Under the pieces are notes generated by a model. The model saw only the letters and a program-made list of their open reading frames with translations. It made no database searches and was not told the origin of the DNA. This document shows positions 52,094 through 60,903 of a DNA stretch of 64,000 bases, one piece after another. Both the position numbers and the translations under genes were made by a program. Every line of letters starts with the position of its first letter. Within the stretch, counting starts at the first letter, position 1. This DNA is from AR5 sp041499965 (GTDB taxonomy: Bacteria > Methylomirabilota > Methylomirabilia > Rokubacteriales > CSP1-6): NCBI GenBank assembly GCA_041499965.1, contig JBGQLG010000004.1:15140-79139 (forward strand), written 5' to 3'.

Positions 52094-53314
52094 GTGAAGG
52101 TCGGCATCTTCTACGAGCTGCAGTTGCCCCGTCCGTGGGGCGAGCGGAGCGAGTACCAGCTTCTGCAAGACGCGCTCAGCCAGATCGAGCTGGCCGATCG
52201 GCTCGGCTTCGACTACGCCTGGTGCGTCGAGCACCACTTCCTCGAGGAGTACTCGCACTGCTCGGCGCCCGAGGTGTTCCTGGGCGCGGCCACCCAGCGC
52301 ACCAAGCGCATCCGTCTCGGCCACGGGATCGTCCAGCTCCCGACCAATCATCCGATCCGTGTTGCCGAGCGGGTGTCCACGCTCGATCTGCTCTCGGGCG
52401 GCCGCGTCGAGCTGGGGCTCGGCGAGGGGCAGGGGCCCGTCGAGCTGCACCCGTTCGGGGCCCGCGTGCGCGACAAGCGCGAGGTGTGGGAGGAAGCCGT
52501 ACAGGCGCTCGTCCCCGCGTTCACCCAGAGCGCCTGGCAGTGGGAGGGCCGGCACTTCAAGTTCCCTGCGCGCAACGTGCTGCCCAAGCCGTTCCAGAAG
52601 CCGCACCCGCCGCTGTGGGTCGCCTGCTCGAATATCCAGACGATCGCCAACGCCGGCCGCTGGGGCATGGGCGCGCTCGGCTTCCAGTTCGTCTCGCCCG
52701 ACGCCGCCCGCGCGTGGGTGAACCGCTACTACCTGGAGCTGACGCAGAACCTGGCGCGGCTCGCCGACTACCCGGCGAACCCGAACATCGCCATGGTCAG
52801 CGGCTTCATGTGCGCGCCCACCGACGAGGAGGCGCTGGCCAAGGCCTCGGGCTGGACGTTCTTCGTCTTCTGCCTCAGCCACTACGGCCGCCACGGCATT
52901 CCCAACCCGGGCGAGGGGAACATGTGGGAGGCCTACCAGGAGTGGCGCCACACCGACCAGGCGCAGGAGACGCTGCGCAGCGGGCTCATCGGCTCGCCGG
53001 AGACGATCCGCCGCCGGCTGCGCGAGTTCGAGGTGACCGGCGTGGACCAGGTGATCTTGCTGGCCCAGGCCGGCCGCACCGCCCACGAGGACATCTGCAA
53101 GAGCCTCGAGCTGTTCGCGCGCGAGGTGATGCCGGAGTTCCACGCGCGCGAGCCCGAGCACGCGCGCTGGAAGGCCGACGTGCTGGCCGGCCGTGTGCAC
53201 CTGCAGGGCGAGGACTCGGACACCTACCGGCTCTACGCCCACCAGAACGAGGACATCGTGCGGCTCACGCCGGCCGAGCTGAAGGCCAAGAGGGTGGCCA
53301 AGGAGCGCGCGTGA
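52094..53314 (+). CDS. Luciferase-like flavin-dependent monooxygenase
   Basis: A 406-aa TIM-barrel monooxygenase of the bacterial luciferase family; GTG at 52094 behind a GAGGAGG box. Motifs: KVGIFYELQLPRPW, DRLGFDYAWCVEHHFLEEYSH, GHGIVQLPTNHPIRVAERVSTLDLLSGGRVELGLGEGQ and the C-terminal GSPETIRRRLREFEVTGVDQVIL. It would use FMNH2 or F420H2 to oxidise an organic substrate that cannot be predicted. First gene of a tightly overlapping five-gene run to 57603. Confidence 0.9.
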   Translation: MKVGIFYELQLPRPWGERSEYQLLQDALSQIELADRLGFDYAWCVEHHFLEEYSHCSAPEVFLGAATQRTKRIRLGHGIVQLPTNHPIRVAERVSTLDLLSGGRVELGLGEGQGPVELHPFGARVRDKREVWEEAVQALVPAFTQSAWQWEGRHFKFPARNVLPKPFQKPHPPLWVACSNIQTIANAGRWGMGALGFQFVSPDAARAWVNRYYLELTQNLARLADYPANPNIAMVSGFMCAPTDEEALAKASGWTFFVFCLSHYGRHGIPNPGEGNMWEAYQEWRHTDQAQETLRSGLIGSPETIRRRLREFEVTGVDQVILLAQAGRTAHEDICKSLELFAREVMPEFHAREPEHARWKADVLAGRVHLQGEDSDTYRLYAHQNEDIVRLTPAELKAKRVAKERA

Positions 53315-53646
53315 GCGCGCACGGGCTGCCGGCGCTCGCCTGGCTGGTGTTCGTGGGCGCGGCGTTGCTGGAGGTGGGCGGCGACGCCACCGTTCGCCAC
53401 GGGCTCCGCGGGGGCCGCGCCGGCGTGATCATTGCCGGCTGCGTACTGCTGGCCGGCTACGGCCTGCTCGTGAACGTCGTGCGGTGGGACCTCTCGCGGC
53501 TGCTCGGCGCTTATGTCGCGGTATTTGCACTGGTCAGCGTGCTGGTCGGGCGCCTCGTGCTGCACGAGAGCGTGCCGATCTCCACCTGGCTCGGGGTCGG
53601 CATCATCTGCGCCGGCGGCGCCGTCGTGCAGTTCGGCTCGCGCTGA
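53311..53646 (+). CDS. Small SMR/EamA-like membrane protein
   Basis: A 111-aa protein with four transmembrane helices; the GTG overlaps the monooxygenase stop. The first helix ends with LVFVGAALLEVGGDATVRHGL, where the Glu is placed as the essential membrane Glu of SMR transporters, and helix 4 is TWLGVGIICAGGAVVQFG. It resembles half of an EamA transporter or an SMR dimer subunit. Likely a small-molecule transporter for a substrate or product of the adjoining enzymes. Confidence 0.78.
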   Translation: MSAHGLPALAWLVFVGAALLEVGGDATVRHGLRGGRAGVIIAGCVLLAGYGLLVNVVRWDLSRLLGAYVAVFALVSVLVGRLVLHESVPISTWLGVGIICAGGAVVQFGSR

Positions 53647-54374
53647 TGCCCGCGCTGCTCGTGCACGGCGTCCCCGACACCGATCGCGTCTGGCATGCGG
53701 TCGTTCCGCGGCTGGGGCGGCCCGACGTGGTGACGCTGCGGCTGCCGGGCTTCGGCGGGCCGACGCCCGACGGCTTCGATTCGACGAAGGACGCGTACGC
53801 CGCCTGGCTCGTCGAGCACATCGTGGCGCAGGACGGGCCGGTCGACCTGGTCGGCCACGACTGGGGCGCGCTGCTCGTGCTCCGCGCGGCGTGTCTGCGA
53901 CCGGAGCTGGTGCGGAGCTGGGCGGTGGGGGCTGCGCCGCTCGACGCCGAGTACGTCTGGCACAAGGCTGCCCAGGCCTGGCAGACGCCCGAGGTCGGCG
54001 AGCAGGTGATGGCGCGGCTCACGGGGCCGGCGATGGAGAAAGCGCTGGCCGCGGCGGGCGTGCCGTCCGAGGACGCGCGCGAGGCGGCGGCCCATCTCGA
54101 CGACACGATGAAGCGCTGCATCCTGCGCCTCTACCGCTCGGCCATCACGGTCGGCGAGCAGTGGGGTCCCGACCTCAGCCGGCTGCCCGCGCCGGGGCTG
54201 ATCCTGTGGGGCGAGCTGGATCCCTACGCGGCGCCGACGTGGGGGGAACGGCTCGCCGCCCGCACGGGCGCGCGCTTCGTGTCGCTCGCGGGATGCTCGC
54301 ACTGGTGGCAGCTCGAGCGCCCGGCCGACGTGGCGACGCTGCTCACGACGCACTGGGACGGCGCCGGGCGATGA
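53646..54374 (+). CDS. Alpha/beta hydrolase, epoxide hydrolase/dehalogenase-like
   Basis: A 242-aa alpha/beta hydrolase; ATG overlaps the upstream stop (TGATG). Oxyanion region LLVHGVPDTDRVW; nucleophile elbow VGHDWGALLVL, with Asp in place of Ser, as in epoxide hydrolases and haloalkane dehalogenases; acid in ILWGELDPYAAP; general His in AGCSHWWQLERP. The catalytic Asp-Asp/Glu-His set is thus complete. Substrate unknown. Third gene of the run. Confidence 0.87.
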   Translation: MPALLVHGVPDTDRVWHAVVPRLGRPDVVTLRLPGFGGPTPDGFDSTKDAYAAWLVEHIVAQDGPVDLVGHDWGALLVLRAACLRPELVRSWAVGAAPLDAEYVWHKAAQAWQTPEVGEQVMARLTGPAMEKALAAAGVPSEDAREAAAHLDDTMKRCILRLYRSAITVGEQWGPDLSRLPAPGLILWGELDPYAAPTWGERLAARTGARFVSLAGCSHWWQLERPADVATLLTTHWDGAGR

Positions 54375-56635
54375 TCGGGCAATCGCATCCCCGCCTGGGC
54401 GGCGGGCCGCTGGTGACCGGCACCGGCCGCTTCGTGGACGACGTGCGGGTGCCGGGGATGCTGCACGCCGCGGTGCTGCGCTCGCCCCACGCCCACGCGC
54501 GGCTCGTCTCCATCGACGCCAAGCGGGCGCGCGATCTGCCCGGCGTGCGCGCGGTGCTGACCGCGGCCGACGTGCCGGCCGCCGCCATCATTCCCAACCG
54601 CGTGCCGGCTCCGGCCGGCACCGATCGCTATCTGCAGCCGGCCATCGCCCGCACCGTGGTGCGCTACGTGGGCGAGCCGGTGGCGCTCGTCGTCGCCGAC
54701 GATCCGTACCTGGCCCGCGACGCCGCCGAGCTGATCGACGCGGTGTACGAGACGCTGCCCGCCTGCCCGTCGGTGGCCGACGCGCTGGCGCCGGGCGCGC
54801 CGCGGCTGTTCGCCGGGACCGACTCGAACAACGTCGCCACCATCACCATGCGCGTGGGCGACGTCGACGCCGCGCTGGCCGGCGCCGCCGTCGTCATCCG
54901 CGAGCGGTATGACTATCCGCGCCAGACGGCCGCCGCGCTGGAGACGCGCGGGCTGGTGGCGGTGCCGCCGGCGGCCAGCGGCGGCGAGCTGCACCTGATC
55001 GGCTCGACGAAGTGCATTCACATCAACCGCACGATCCTGGCGCCGATCTTCGGCATGCCGCCCGGCGCGCTGCGGCTCACCGAGGTGGACGTCGGCGGCG
55101 GCTTCGGCGTGCGGGGAGAGCTGTACCCCGAGGACATCCTGGTGCCGCTGGCCGCGCTCAAGCTGGGCCGGCCGGTGAAGTGGATCGAGAGCCGGCGCGA
55201 GAACCTCATGGCCGCCAACCACGCCCGCGAGGTCGCCTACGAGATCGAGATCGGCTTCGCCGGCGACGGCCGCATCCTGGGCATCCGCGCGGTGATCCAC
55301 GCGGACATCGGCGCCTACGTGCGCACGGCCGCGCTGGTGCCGGCGGAGTTCGGCGCGTCGCTGCTGCCCGGCCCGTATCGCGTGCCCAGCTACGCCTGCG
55401 ACCTCTGGTCGGTGGTGACCAACAAGACGCCGGCGGGCACGCTGCGCTCGCCCGGTCGCCCGGAGTGCAACTTCGTGCGCGAGCGACTGCTGGACCGGGG
55501 CGCCGCGCGCCTCGGCCTCGACCCGGCCGAGCTGCGCCGGCGCAACCTGATCCGCCCTGAGGAGATGCCCTACGACTGCGGCACGAAGTCGTTCGGCGTC
55601 AACACGGTGTACGACTCCGGCGATTTCCCCGCGCTGTTCGCCGAGCTGCTGCGCCGGCTCGACTACGACGGGGCGCGCGCCGAGCAGGCGACGCTGAACG
55701 CCCGGCCCGGACTGCGGCGCGGCATCGGCCTGGCCGTGTACGTCGAGAAGACCGGGCTCGGCCCCTTCGAGACCACGCAGGTGGAGGCGCGCGCCGACGG
55801 CACGCTGGTGGTGGACACCGGCGCCTCGTCGATGGGCCCGGGGCTGGAGACGGTGCTCGCGCAGATCCTCGGCGAATCGCTCGGCCTTCCGCCCGCGCGC
55901 TTCCACGTGCGCCACGCCGACACCGCCGCCGTGGAGAGCGGCGTGGGCACCTACGGCTCGCGCGGCACGGTCACCGCGGGCAACGCGGCCGCATTGGCCG
56001 CGGCCAAGCTCATCGCCGAGGCGCGCTCGCGGGCCGCCGCCCGTCTGGGCGTGGCCGAGGCCGAGGTGACGTACGCGGGCGGCGTGCTCGAGGCCGGCGG
56101 CCGTCGCGTCACGCTGGCCGAGCTGGCCGCCGAGCGCCGCCTGGCCGCCGGCGCCTCGTTCGAGGTGCCCAAGGTGACGTACGCCGGCTGCGCCTGCGCC
56201 GTCGTGCTCGACGTCGACGCCGAGACGGGCACGCTCGCGCTGCGCCGCATCGTCGTGGGCGCCGACGTCGGGCGCGCGGTGAACCCGGCGCTGGTCGACG
56301 CCCAGCTCGTGGGCGGTGTGGCCTTCGGCATCGGCAACACGCTGCACGAGAGCCTGGCCTACGACGCCGACGGCCAGCTCGTCTCCGGCACGCTCATGGA
56401 CTACGCGCTGCCGCTGGCCACCGACGTCCCCGTCGTGGACGGCTTTTACCAGGAGGTGCGCGCCAAGACCAACCCGCTCGGCCTGCGCGGCCTCGGCGAG
56501 TGCGGCAACCCGGGTCTCGGCGGCGCCATCGCCAACGCTGTGTGCGACGCGCTCGGCCGGCCCGAGCTGGCCATCACCGCGCTGCCGCTCACGCCCGCCC
56601 GGATCCGCGCGGCGATCGAGCGGGCGGCGCCATGA
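54371..56635 (+). CDS. Molybdopterin-binding large subunit, xanthine dehydrogenase/CoxL family
   Basis: A 754-aa protein of the aldehyde oxidase/xanthine dehydrogenase Mo-subunit family; ATG overlaps the hydrolase stop (ATGA). N-terminal AHAAVLRSPHAHARL and DVPGVR-type segments, then the molybdopterin region VDVGGGFGVRGELYPED, GTLRSPGRPECNFVRERLLD, GASSMGPGLETVLAQI, ESGVGTYGSRGTVTAGNAA and GLRGLGECGNPGLGGAIANAV with the catalytic Glu in GECG. The [2Fe-2S] and FAD subunits usually encoded beside it are missing, so it is an orphan large subunit. Substrate unknown (a purine, aldehyde or N-heterocycle). Confidence 0.92.
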   Translation: MIGQSHPRLGGGPLVTGTGRFVDDVRVPGMLHAAVLRSPHAHARLVSIDAKRARDLPGVRAVLTAADVPAAAIIPNRVPAPAGTDRYLQPAIARTVVRYVGEPVALVVADDPYLARDAAELIDAVYETLPACPSVADALAPGAPRLFAGTDSNNVATITMRVGDVDAALAGAAVVIRERYDYPRQTAAALETRGLVAVPPAASGGELHLIGSTKCIHINRTILAPIFGMPPGALRLTEVDVGGGFGVRGELYPEDILVPLAALKLGRPVKWIESRRENLMAANHAREVAYEIEIGFAGDGRILGIRAVIHADIGAYVRTAALVPAEFGASLLPGPYRVPSYACDLWSVVTNKTPAGTLRSPGRPECNFVRERLLDRGAARLGLDPAELRRRNLIRPEEMPYDCGTKSFGVNTVYDSGDFPALFAELLRRLDYDGARAEQATLNARPGLRRGIGLAVYVEKTGLGPFETTQVEARADGTLVVDTGASSMGPGLETVLAQILGESLGLPPARFHVRHADTAAVESGVGTYGSRGTVTAGNAAALAAAKLIAEARSRAAARLGVAEAEVTYAGGVLEAGGRRVTLAELAAERRLAAGASFEVPKVTYAGCACAVVLDVDAETGTLALRRIVVGADVGRAVNPALVDAQLVGGVAFGIGNTLHESLAYDADGQLVSGTLMDYALPLATDVPVVDGFYQEVRAKTNPLGLRGLGECGNPGLGGAIANAVCDALGRPELAITALPLTPARIRAAIERAAP

Positions 56636-57603
56636 TCCGCGCCGCCGATCGTCTCGAGATCGTCGTCCTCGTCGACAACACCACCGACAGCCTGTCCACC
56701 ACGCCGAAGCACGTCATTCCCGAGTGGGCCGGGCTGTACGCGGCGGGACGCCTGCCGACGCTATCCGGCGAGGTCACCTGCCGGGCGCACCACGGCCTGT
56801 CGCTGCTGCTCACGGCGTACGTCGGCGAGGAGCGCCACACGCTGCTCTTCGACGCCGGCCCGGCCGGCTCCACGCTGACCCAGAACGCGACGATCCTGGG
56901 GGTGGACTGGAGCGAGATCGAGGCGGTTGTGCTGTCGCACGGCCACTGGGACCATGGCGGCGGCCTGCTCACCGCGATCGAGACGATCGCCCGGCACCGC
57001 AGCCCCGGCCAGCTCGACTGCTTCGTGCATCCCGGCATGTTCCGGCAGCGCGGCTCCCGGCGGCCGGACGGCATCCTGCTCGTGCAGGAGCGACTGCCGG
57101 ATACGGAGGGGCTCGGCCGGGCCGGCGCCACCGTGGTCAGCACCCGCGAGGCGCAGACCGCCGTCGGCGGCGTCTTCTACGTGAGCGGCGAGATCCCGCG
57201 GGTGACGCCGTACGAGGTCGGGCTGCCCGGCCACGTCCAGCGCGCCGCCGACGGCTCGTGGGAGGACGATCCGCTCATCATGGACGAGCGCTTCGTCTCC
57301 GTGCACCTCAAGGGCCGGGGCCAGTTCGTCTTCTCCGCCTGCTCGCACGCCGGCGTCGTCAACGTGCTGACCCACGCGCGCGAGGTCTTTCCCTCGCTGC
57401 CGCTCTACGGGGTGATGGGCGGGTTGCACCTGTCCGGCGTGACGGAGAAGATTATCCCGGACACGGTCGCCGGGCTGAAGCGCTTCGGCCTGAGCGTGCT
57501 GGCGCCCGGGCACTGCACCGGCTGGCGGGCGATGAGTCTCCTGGCCCGCGAGTTCGGCGACGAGCTGGTGCCCTCGGCGGTGGGTAAACGTTATCTGGTT
57601 TGA
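56632..57603 (+). CDS. Metallo-beta-lactamase-fold hydrolase (COG1237-like)
   Basis: A 323-aa protein; ATG overlaps the stop of the molybdenum-subunit gene (ATGA). Metal-site motif VVLSHGHWDHGGGLLTAIE (HxHxDH), then the FVHPGMF segment, SACSHAGVVNVLTHARE and MGGLHLSG with late His in LAPGHCTGWRA. This is the pattern of the COG1237 dihydropterin-type metal hydrolases (methanopterin/folate-related) rather than beta-lactamases. In this operon it may act on the pterin cofactor or on an oxidised product. Last gene before a structured intergenic element. Confidence 0.86.
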   Translation: MIRAADRLEIVVLVDNTTDSLSTTPKHVIPEWAGLYAAGRLPTLSGEVTCRAHHGLSLLLTAYVGEERHTLLFDAGPAGSTLTQNATILGVDWSEIEAVVLSHGHWDHGGGLLTAIETIARHRSPGQLDCFVHPGMFRQRGSRRPDGILLVQERLPDTEGLGRAGATVVSTREAQTAVGGVFYVSGEIPRVTPYEVGLPGHVQRAADGSWEDDPLIMDERFVSVHLKGRGQFVFSACSHAGVVNVLTHAREVFPSLPLYGVMGGLHLSGVTEKIIPDTVAGLKRFGLSVLAPGHCTGWRAMSLLAREFGDELVPSAVGKRYLV

Positions 57604-57669
57604 CGGGGGGGCCCCGAAGGGTCACGGAGCAGGTCGAACCCGCTCACCGTGCCGTTTCGGGGCTCCGTC
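57602..57669. terminator. 68-nt nested hairpin after the MBL-fold gene
   Basis: Nested stems in order: GACGG/CCGTC, GCCCCGAA/TTCGGGGC, CACGG/CCGTG, AGC/GCT, GGT/ACC around a CGA loop, with small internal loops. Starts directly at the stop codon (57601-57603). Could be a terminator, a mobile palindromic element or a small structured RNA. Confidence 0.55.
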
Positions 57670-57910
57670 TCCTCGAAGTGGGTTCCCGCGGGCGGCGCTG
57701 CTGCCGCCGCCCAGAAGCGAACTTCTCTTCATCGGCCGGTCTGGGCGTCGGGAATCCGCGAGAGCGCGTGAGCATCTGTCTTCCCGAGCGCGTGAAGTGA
57801 CGGTACGACTCACGACAATCGCGGGGATAGGCTGGCCGGCCGACAAGCGCCTTCCCGAGGCGCTTCCCCATGATCCCCTGTCGGGAGCCGTTCAACGGGA
57901 GAACGACACG
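57604..57910. other. 307-bp gap with two structured elements and no gene
   Basis: Holds most of the 68-nt hairpin and the second hairpin at 57690-57712. I see no credible coding frame on either strand; the frames that cross it are shadows with atypical composition. The stretch just before 57911 could contain the promoter of the small secreted protein, but no clear -35/-10 pair is seen. Confidence 0.5.
57690..57712. terminator. GC-rich hairpin
   Basis: GGGCGGCG-CTGCTGC-CGCCGCCC, perfect 8-bp stem with a 7-nt loop, 20 bp beyond the nested hairpin. A second terminator or part of the same element. Confidence 0.45.
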
Positions 57911-58267
57911 ATGAAGGCAGCAACCATTGCAGCGGGTGTGTTCCTCCTCGCGATCGCGACGCCGGCGCGTGCGGAACTGACGACGCAGGGATGGCTCGAC
58001 TTCTACGATGGAAAGGCCGGACCGTCCGTCGTGGTGGCACAACTGATGGCAGAGTCCTATGTGCTCGGCATGGCGGCCAGCGTGATCGCGCTGCGAATCC
58101 TCTCGTGCCGAGATGGTTACCTCCCGAAGGCCGAAGACATCGCGAGGCTCACTGCGCGTGTGCTTCGGGACAACCTCTCGCACCCGGGCATGTCCGTTAC
58201 CGCGGCGGTACTCGCTGCGGCAACCATTGACGGGACCTGCCAACGCGGCGAGCGAGGCGCGCGATGA
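57911..58267 (+). CDS. Small secreted protein, possibly Rap1a/Tai-like
   Basis: A 118-aa protein with a Sec signal peptide (TIAAGVFLLAIATPARA). The mature 100 residues have the order of features of Rap1a/Tai-type immunity proteins: YVLGMAASVIAL, a first Cys (LSCRDGYLP), DIARLTARVLRDNLSHPGMS, then ALA-rich helix and a final Cys (DGTC). That family inhibits type VI-secreted amidases, but many orphan relatives exist. No effector gene is adjacent. Assignment is tentative. Confidence 0.55.
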   Translation: MKAATIAAGVFLLAIATPARAELTTQGWLDFYDGKAGPSVVVAQLMAESYVLGMAASVIALRILSCRDGYLPKAEDIARLTARVLRDNLSHPGMSVTAAVLAAATIDGTCQRGERGAR

Positions 58268-58579
58268 TCGCCGCCCGACGAGGGCGACCGGTCCGGGGAC
58301 GTGGCGGGCAGAAAACTCCGTGCCGGGCACTCAAGCCAGCCCACCTAGCGATGTTCGACGCTGGGCACGTTGAACTTTCCACTCCCGCCAGCGATCGGCT
58401 GGGCCGCCCACGCCGCACCCTGCGACTCCGCTCGTTTCGGTGGCCGTAGACCGTGCTGCCGGCGACGTAGCCCGCCTCGTGAAGCCTCCCTCCGGGCGCC
58501 CACCAGGGCGGTTGGCCCGGCCGCGCCGCCGGAGTACCATAAGCCCCTCGCGGGTTTCCGGTCCGCCAGGAGGGACGAG
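58268..58579. other. 312-bp gap without a gene
   Basis: No credible coding frame on either strand. A short stem (CCC-CTCGC-GGG followed by TTT, near 58545-58558) and a good AGGAGGG ribosome-binding site just before 58580 are all I see; the promoter of the dioxygenase operon should lie here but I cannot point to one. Confidence 0.4.
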
Positions 58580-59635
58580 ATGGGCGAGATCCTTGGCCTC
58601 GGCATGACGCACTATCCGCCGCTCATCGGCACGGACGCGAACATGGCCAACATCCTGCGCGCCGTGCTCAAGGACCCAGGCCTCCCCGAGCGCTATCGCG
58701 ATCCCGCGAGCTGGCCGGAGGCCATGCGCCGGGAGTACGGCAGCGACGGCGGCGCGGCCTCGGCGGCCGCCCACCGCGCCGACCTCGTGCGCCACTTCCG
58801 CCACGCCCGCAAGCTCCTGGACGAGTTCAAGCCGGACCTCGTCGTCATGTGGGGCGACGATCAGCACGAGAACTTCACCGAGGACGTCATCCCGCCGTTC
58901 TGCGTGCTGGCCTACGAGCAGGTCGAGGCGCGGCACCGGCCGCGCGACATCTCGGCGCCGAACGTGTGGGGCGAGGGGCCGGACAAGGTCTTTCGGATCA
59001 ACGGCCACCGCGAGGCAGGCAAGTACCTGGCGAGGCGGCTGCTGGAGCAGGGCGTGGACACGGCCTACGCCTACAAGCCGCTGCACCACGAGGGGCTGGC
59101 CCACGCGTTCCTCAACACGGTGCTCTACCTCGACTACGACCGCGTCGGCTTCCCGTACCCGGTCGTCGCCTTCCAGGTGAACTGCTACGGTCGCCGGGTC
59201 ATCGCCCAGCGCGGCGGGCGCGGCAGCCTGGCCAATCCGCTGGCCGAGGCCGACCTCGATCCGCCGTCGCCCTCGCCGAAACGCTGCATGGAAGTCGGCG
59301 CGGCGGTCGCGCGGGCCATGCGCGAGAGCCCGTGGCGGGTGGCGCTCATCGCCTCGTCGAGCTGGTCGCACGCGTTCCTGACCGACAAGAACCACCAGCT
59401 CTATCCCGACATCCCCGAGGACCGGCGGCTCTACGAGGCGCTACGCGTCGGCGACTACGACACCTGGCGCGACCGCCCGCTCTCAGCCATCGAGGAGTCC
59501 GGCCAGCAGGAGATGCTCAACTGGTACATGCTGGCCGGCGCCATGGAGGCGATCGGGCGCAAGCCGGACGAGTGCGAGTTCCTCGAGACGTGGTCGTTCA
59601 ACTCCAACAAGTGTTTCGCGGTGTTCAAGCCATGA
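58580..59635 (+). CDS. LigB-type extradiol ring-cleavage dioxygenase-like protein
   Basis: A 351-aa protein of the class III extradiol dioxygenase (LigB) superfamily; ATG at 58580 behind AGGAGGG. Family features: GLGMTHYPPLIGTDA at the N-terminus (metal His), VVMWGDDQHENF, the AYAYKPLHHEGLAHAFLNTVLYL segment with a His pair, and ALIASSSWSHAFLTDKNH (late His). It is expected to bind Fe(II) and cleave or oxidise an aromatic or related ring. First of four genes that overlap or nearly touch (to 63148). Confidence 0.82.
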   Translation: MGEILGLGMTHYPPLIGTDANMANILRAVLKDPGLPERYRDPASWPEAMRREYGSDGGAASAAAHRADLVRHFRHARKLLDEFKPDLVVMWGDDQHENFTEDVIPPFCVLAYEQVEARHRPRDISAPNVWGEGPDKVFRINGHREAGKYLARRLLEQGVDTAYAYKPLHHEGLAHAFLNTVLYLDYDRVGFPYPVVAFQVNCYGRRVIAQRGGRGSLANPLAEADLDPPSPSPKRCMEVGAAVARAMRESPWRVALIASSSWSHAFLTDKNHQLYPDIPEDRRLYEALRVGDYDTWRDRPLSAIEESGQQEMLNWYMLAGAMEAIGRKPDECEFLETWSFNSNKCFAVFKP

Positions 59636-60903
59636 CGACGGCCCGGACCAACGGCAACGGCACGGCGGCCATTCCCAAGCTGAGCGGCGACATCCGTACG
59701 CTCATCCCCACGCTCGGCCTGCACAACTACTGGTACCCGGCCATCGCCGACAAGAAAGTCGGCTCGCGCAAGCCGGTGAAGGTCGCCATGCTGGGCGAGG
59801 AGATCTGCCTCTTCCGCGGCGCCACCGGCGCGGTCGCGGCCATCCAGGACGTGTGCCCGCACCGCGGCGCCCGGCTGAGCGAGGGCAATTGCCACTACGA
59901 GGGCACCGTGGCCTGCCCGTACCACGGCTGGGTGTTCGACGAGTCCGGCAAGAACGTGGCCGTGCTCTCCGAGGGGCCGGACTCCGGCGTGTGCGGCAAG
60001 CCGGGCACCGAGGCGAAGATCTATCCCACCCGCACGCTCAAGGGCGTGGTCTTCGTCTGGGTCGGTAACGAGGATCCGGCGCCCATCGAGCAGGACGTGC
60101 CCGAGGAGTTCTTCGACGACGACGCGCTGGTGCAGATCGGCCAGGTCCACTGGCGCTGCAACTGGGAGGTGGCGCTCGAGAACTCGATGGACTCGCACGT
60201 GAACTACGTGCACCGCAACGCGGTGGTGGTGGCGCGCGGCGGCTTCATCGCCCGCGGCGCCCAGGGCGAGCACCCGCTCTACGTGGGCAACGGCTTCGGC
60301 GGCGACGTCGCCGAGAGCAACTACATGCGCCGCAACCCGACGCAGGACTTCTACCCCAACGGCTGGAAGTGGCCGAAGACCAACTACCGGCGGGTCTGGA
60401 CGTGGATCACCAAGCCGCTGGCCGATCGCGCCCGGCGCAACATCCCGCCGCCGAAGTCGGCGCGGTGGTGCGGCGGCCACCATCTGCCCGGCATGTTCCG
60501 CGCGGAGTTCGGCTGGGATCTCTACACGCGCATGTGCGTGCCGGTCGAGGAGCACCTCACACGCGTCTGGTACTACCACTGCACGCGACCGAAGAACGCG
60601 GTCCGGCGGTTCTGGGACAGGCTGATGTACGCGACCGTGCGCCGCTGGATCATCGAGTACAACTTCTCCCGTCAGGACGAGGCGGTGATGCTCAACCAGC
60701 GCTACGACACGCCGGAGAAGCTCTCCGGCACCGACGCCGAGGTGATCCAGTGGCGCAAGCTGGTGGTCACCAAGCACTACGGCGGCCGTGACGCGCCGTT
60801 CGAGTACCGCAACCCGGACGACCTCGCGCCCGACGCCGTGCCGGTCGAGCGCGTCTCCGTGCGCTATCTCCAGGAGAAGGCGCGGACCACGACGGCCCGA
60901 TGA
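59632..60903 (+). CDS. Rieske non-heme iron oxygenase, alpha subunit
   Basis: A 423-aa oxygenase; ATG overlaps the dioxygenase stop (ATGA). Rieske [2Fe-2S] ligands in CPHRGARL and CPYHGWVF, 20 residues apart, in an N-terminal domain (about 25-140). The mononuclear iron facial triad is in ENSMDSHVNYVHRN (His-x4-His, Asp nearby) with a late carboxylate in the C-terminal half. It may hydroxylate or demethylate an aromatic substrate. No ferredoxin or reductase gene is present, so electron donors are elsewhere. Confidence 0.9.
   Translation: MTTARTNGNGTAAIPKLSGDIRTLIPTLGLHNYWYPAIADKKVGSRKPVKVAMLGEEICLFRGATGAVAAIQDVCPHRGARLSEGNCHYEGTVACPYHGWVFDESGKNVAVLSEGPDSGVCGKPGTEAKIYPTRTLKGVVFVWVGNEDPAPIEQDVPEEFFDDDALVQIGQVHWRCNWEVALENSMDSHVNYVHRNAVVVARGGFIARGAQGEHPLYVGNGFGGDVAESNYMRRNPTQDFYPNGWKWPKTNYRRVWTWITKPLADRARRNIPPPKSARWCGGHHLPGMFRAEFGWDLYTRMCVPVEEHLTRVWYYHCTRPKNAVRRFWDRLMYATVRRWIIEYNFSRQDEAVMLNQRYDTPEKLSGTDAEVIQWRKLVVTKHYGGRDAPFEYRNPDDLAPDAVPVERVSVRYLQEKARTTTAR

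Noticed and set aside
57644..58330. Minus-strand 228-aa frame across the gap after the MBL gene
   Set aside because: Composition typical of antisense shadow, no start context, and it overlaps the plausible secreted protein on the other strand.
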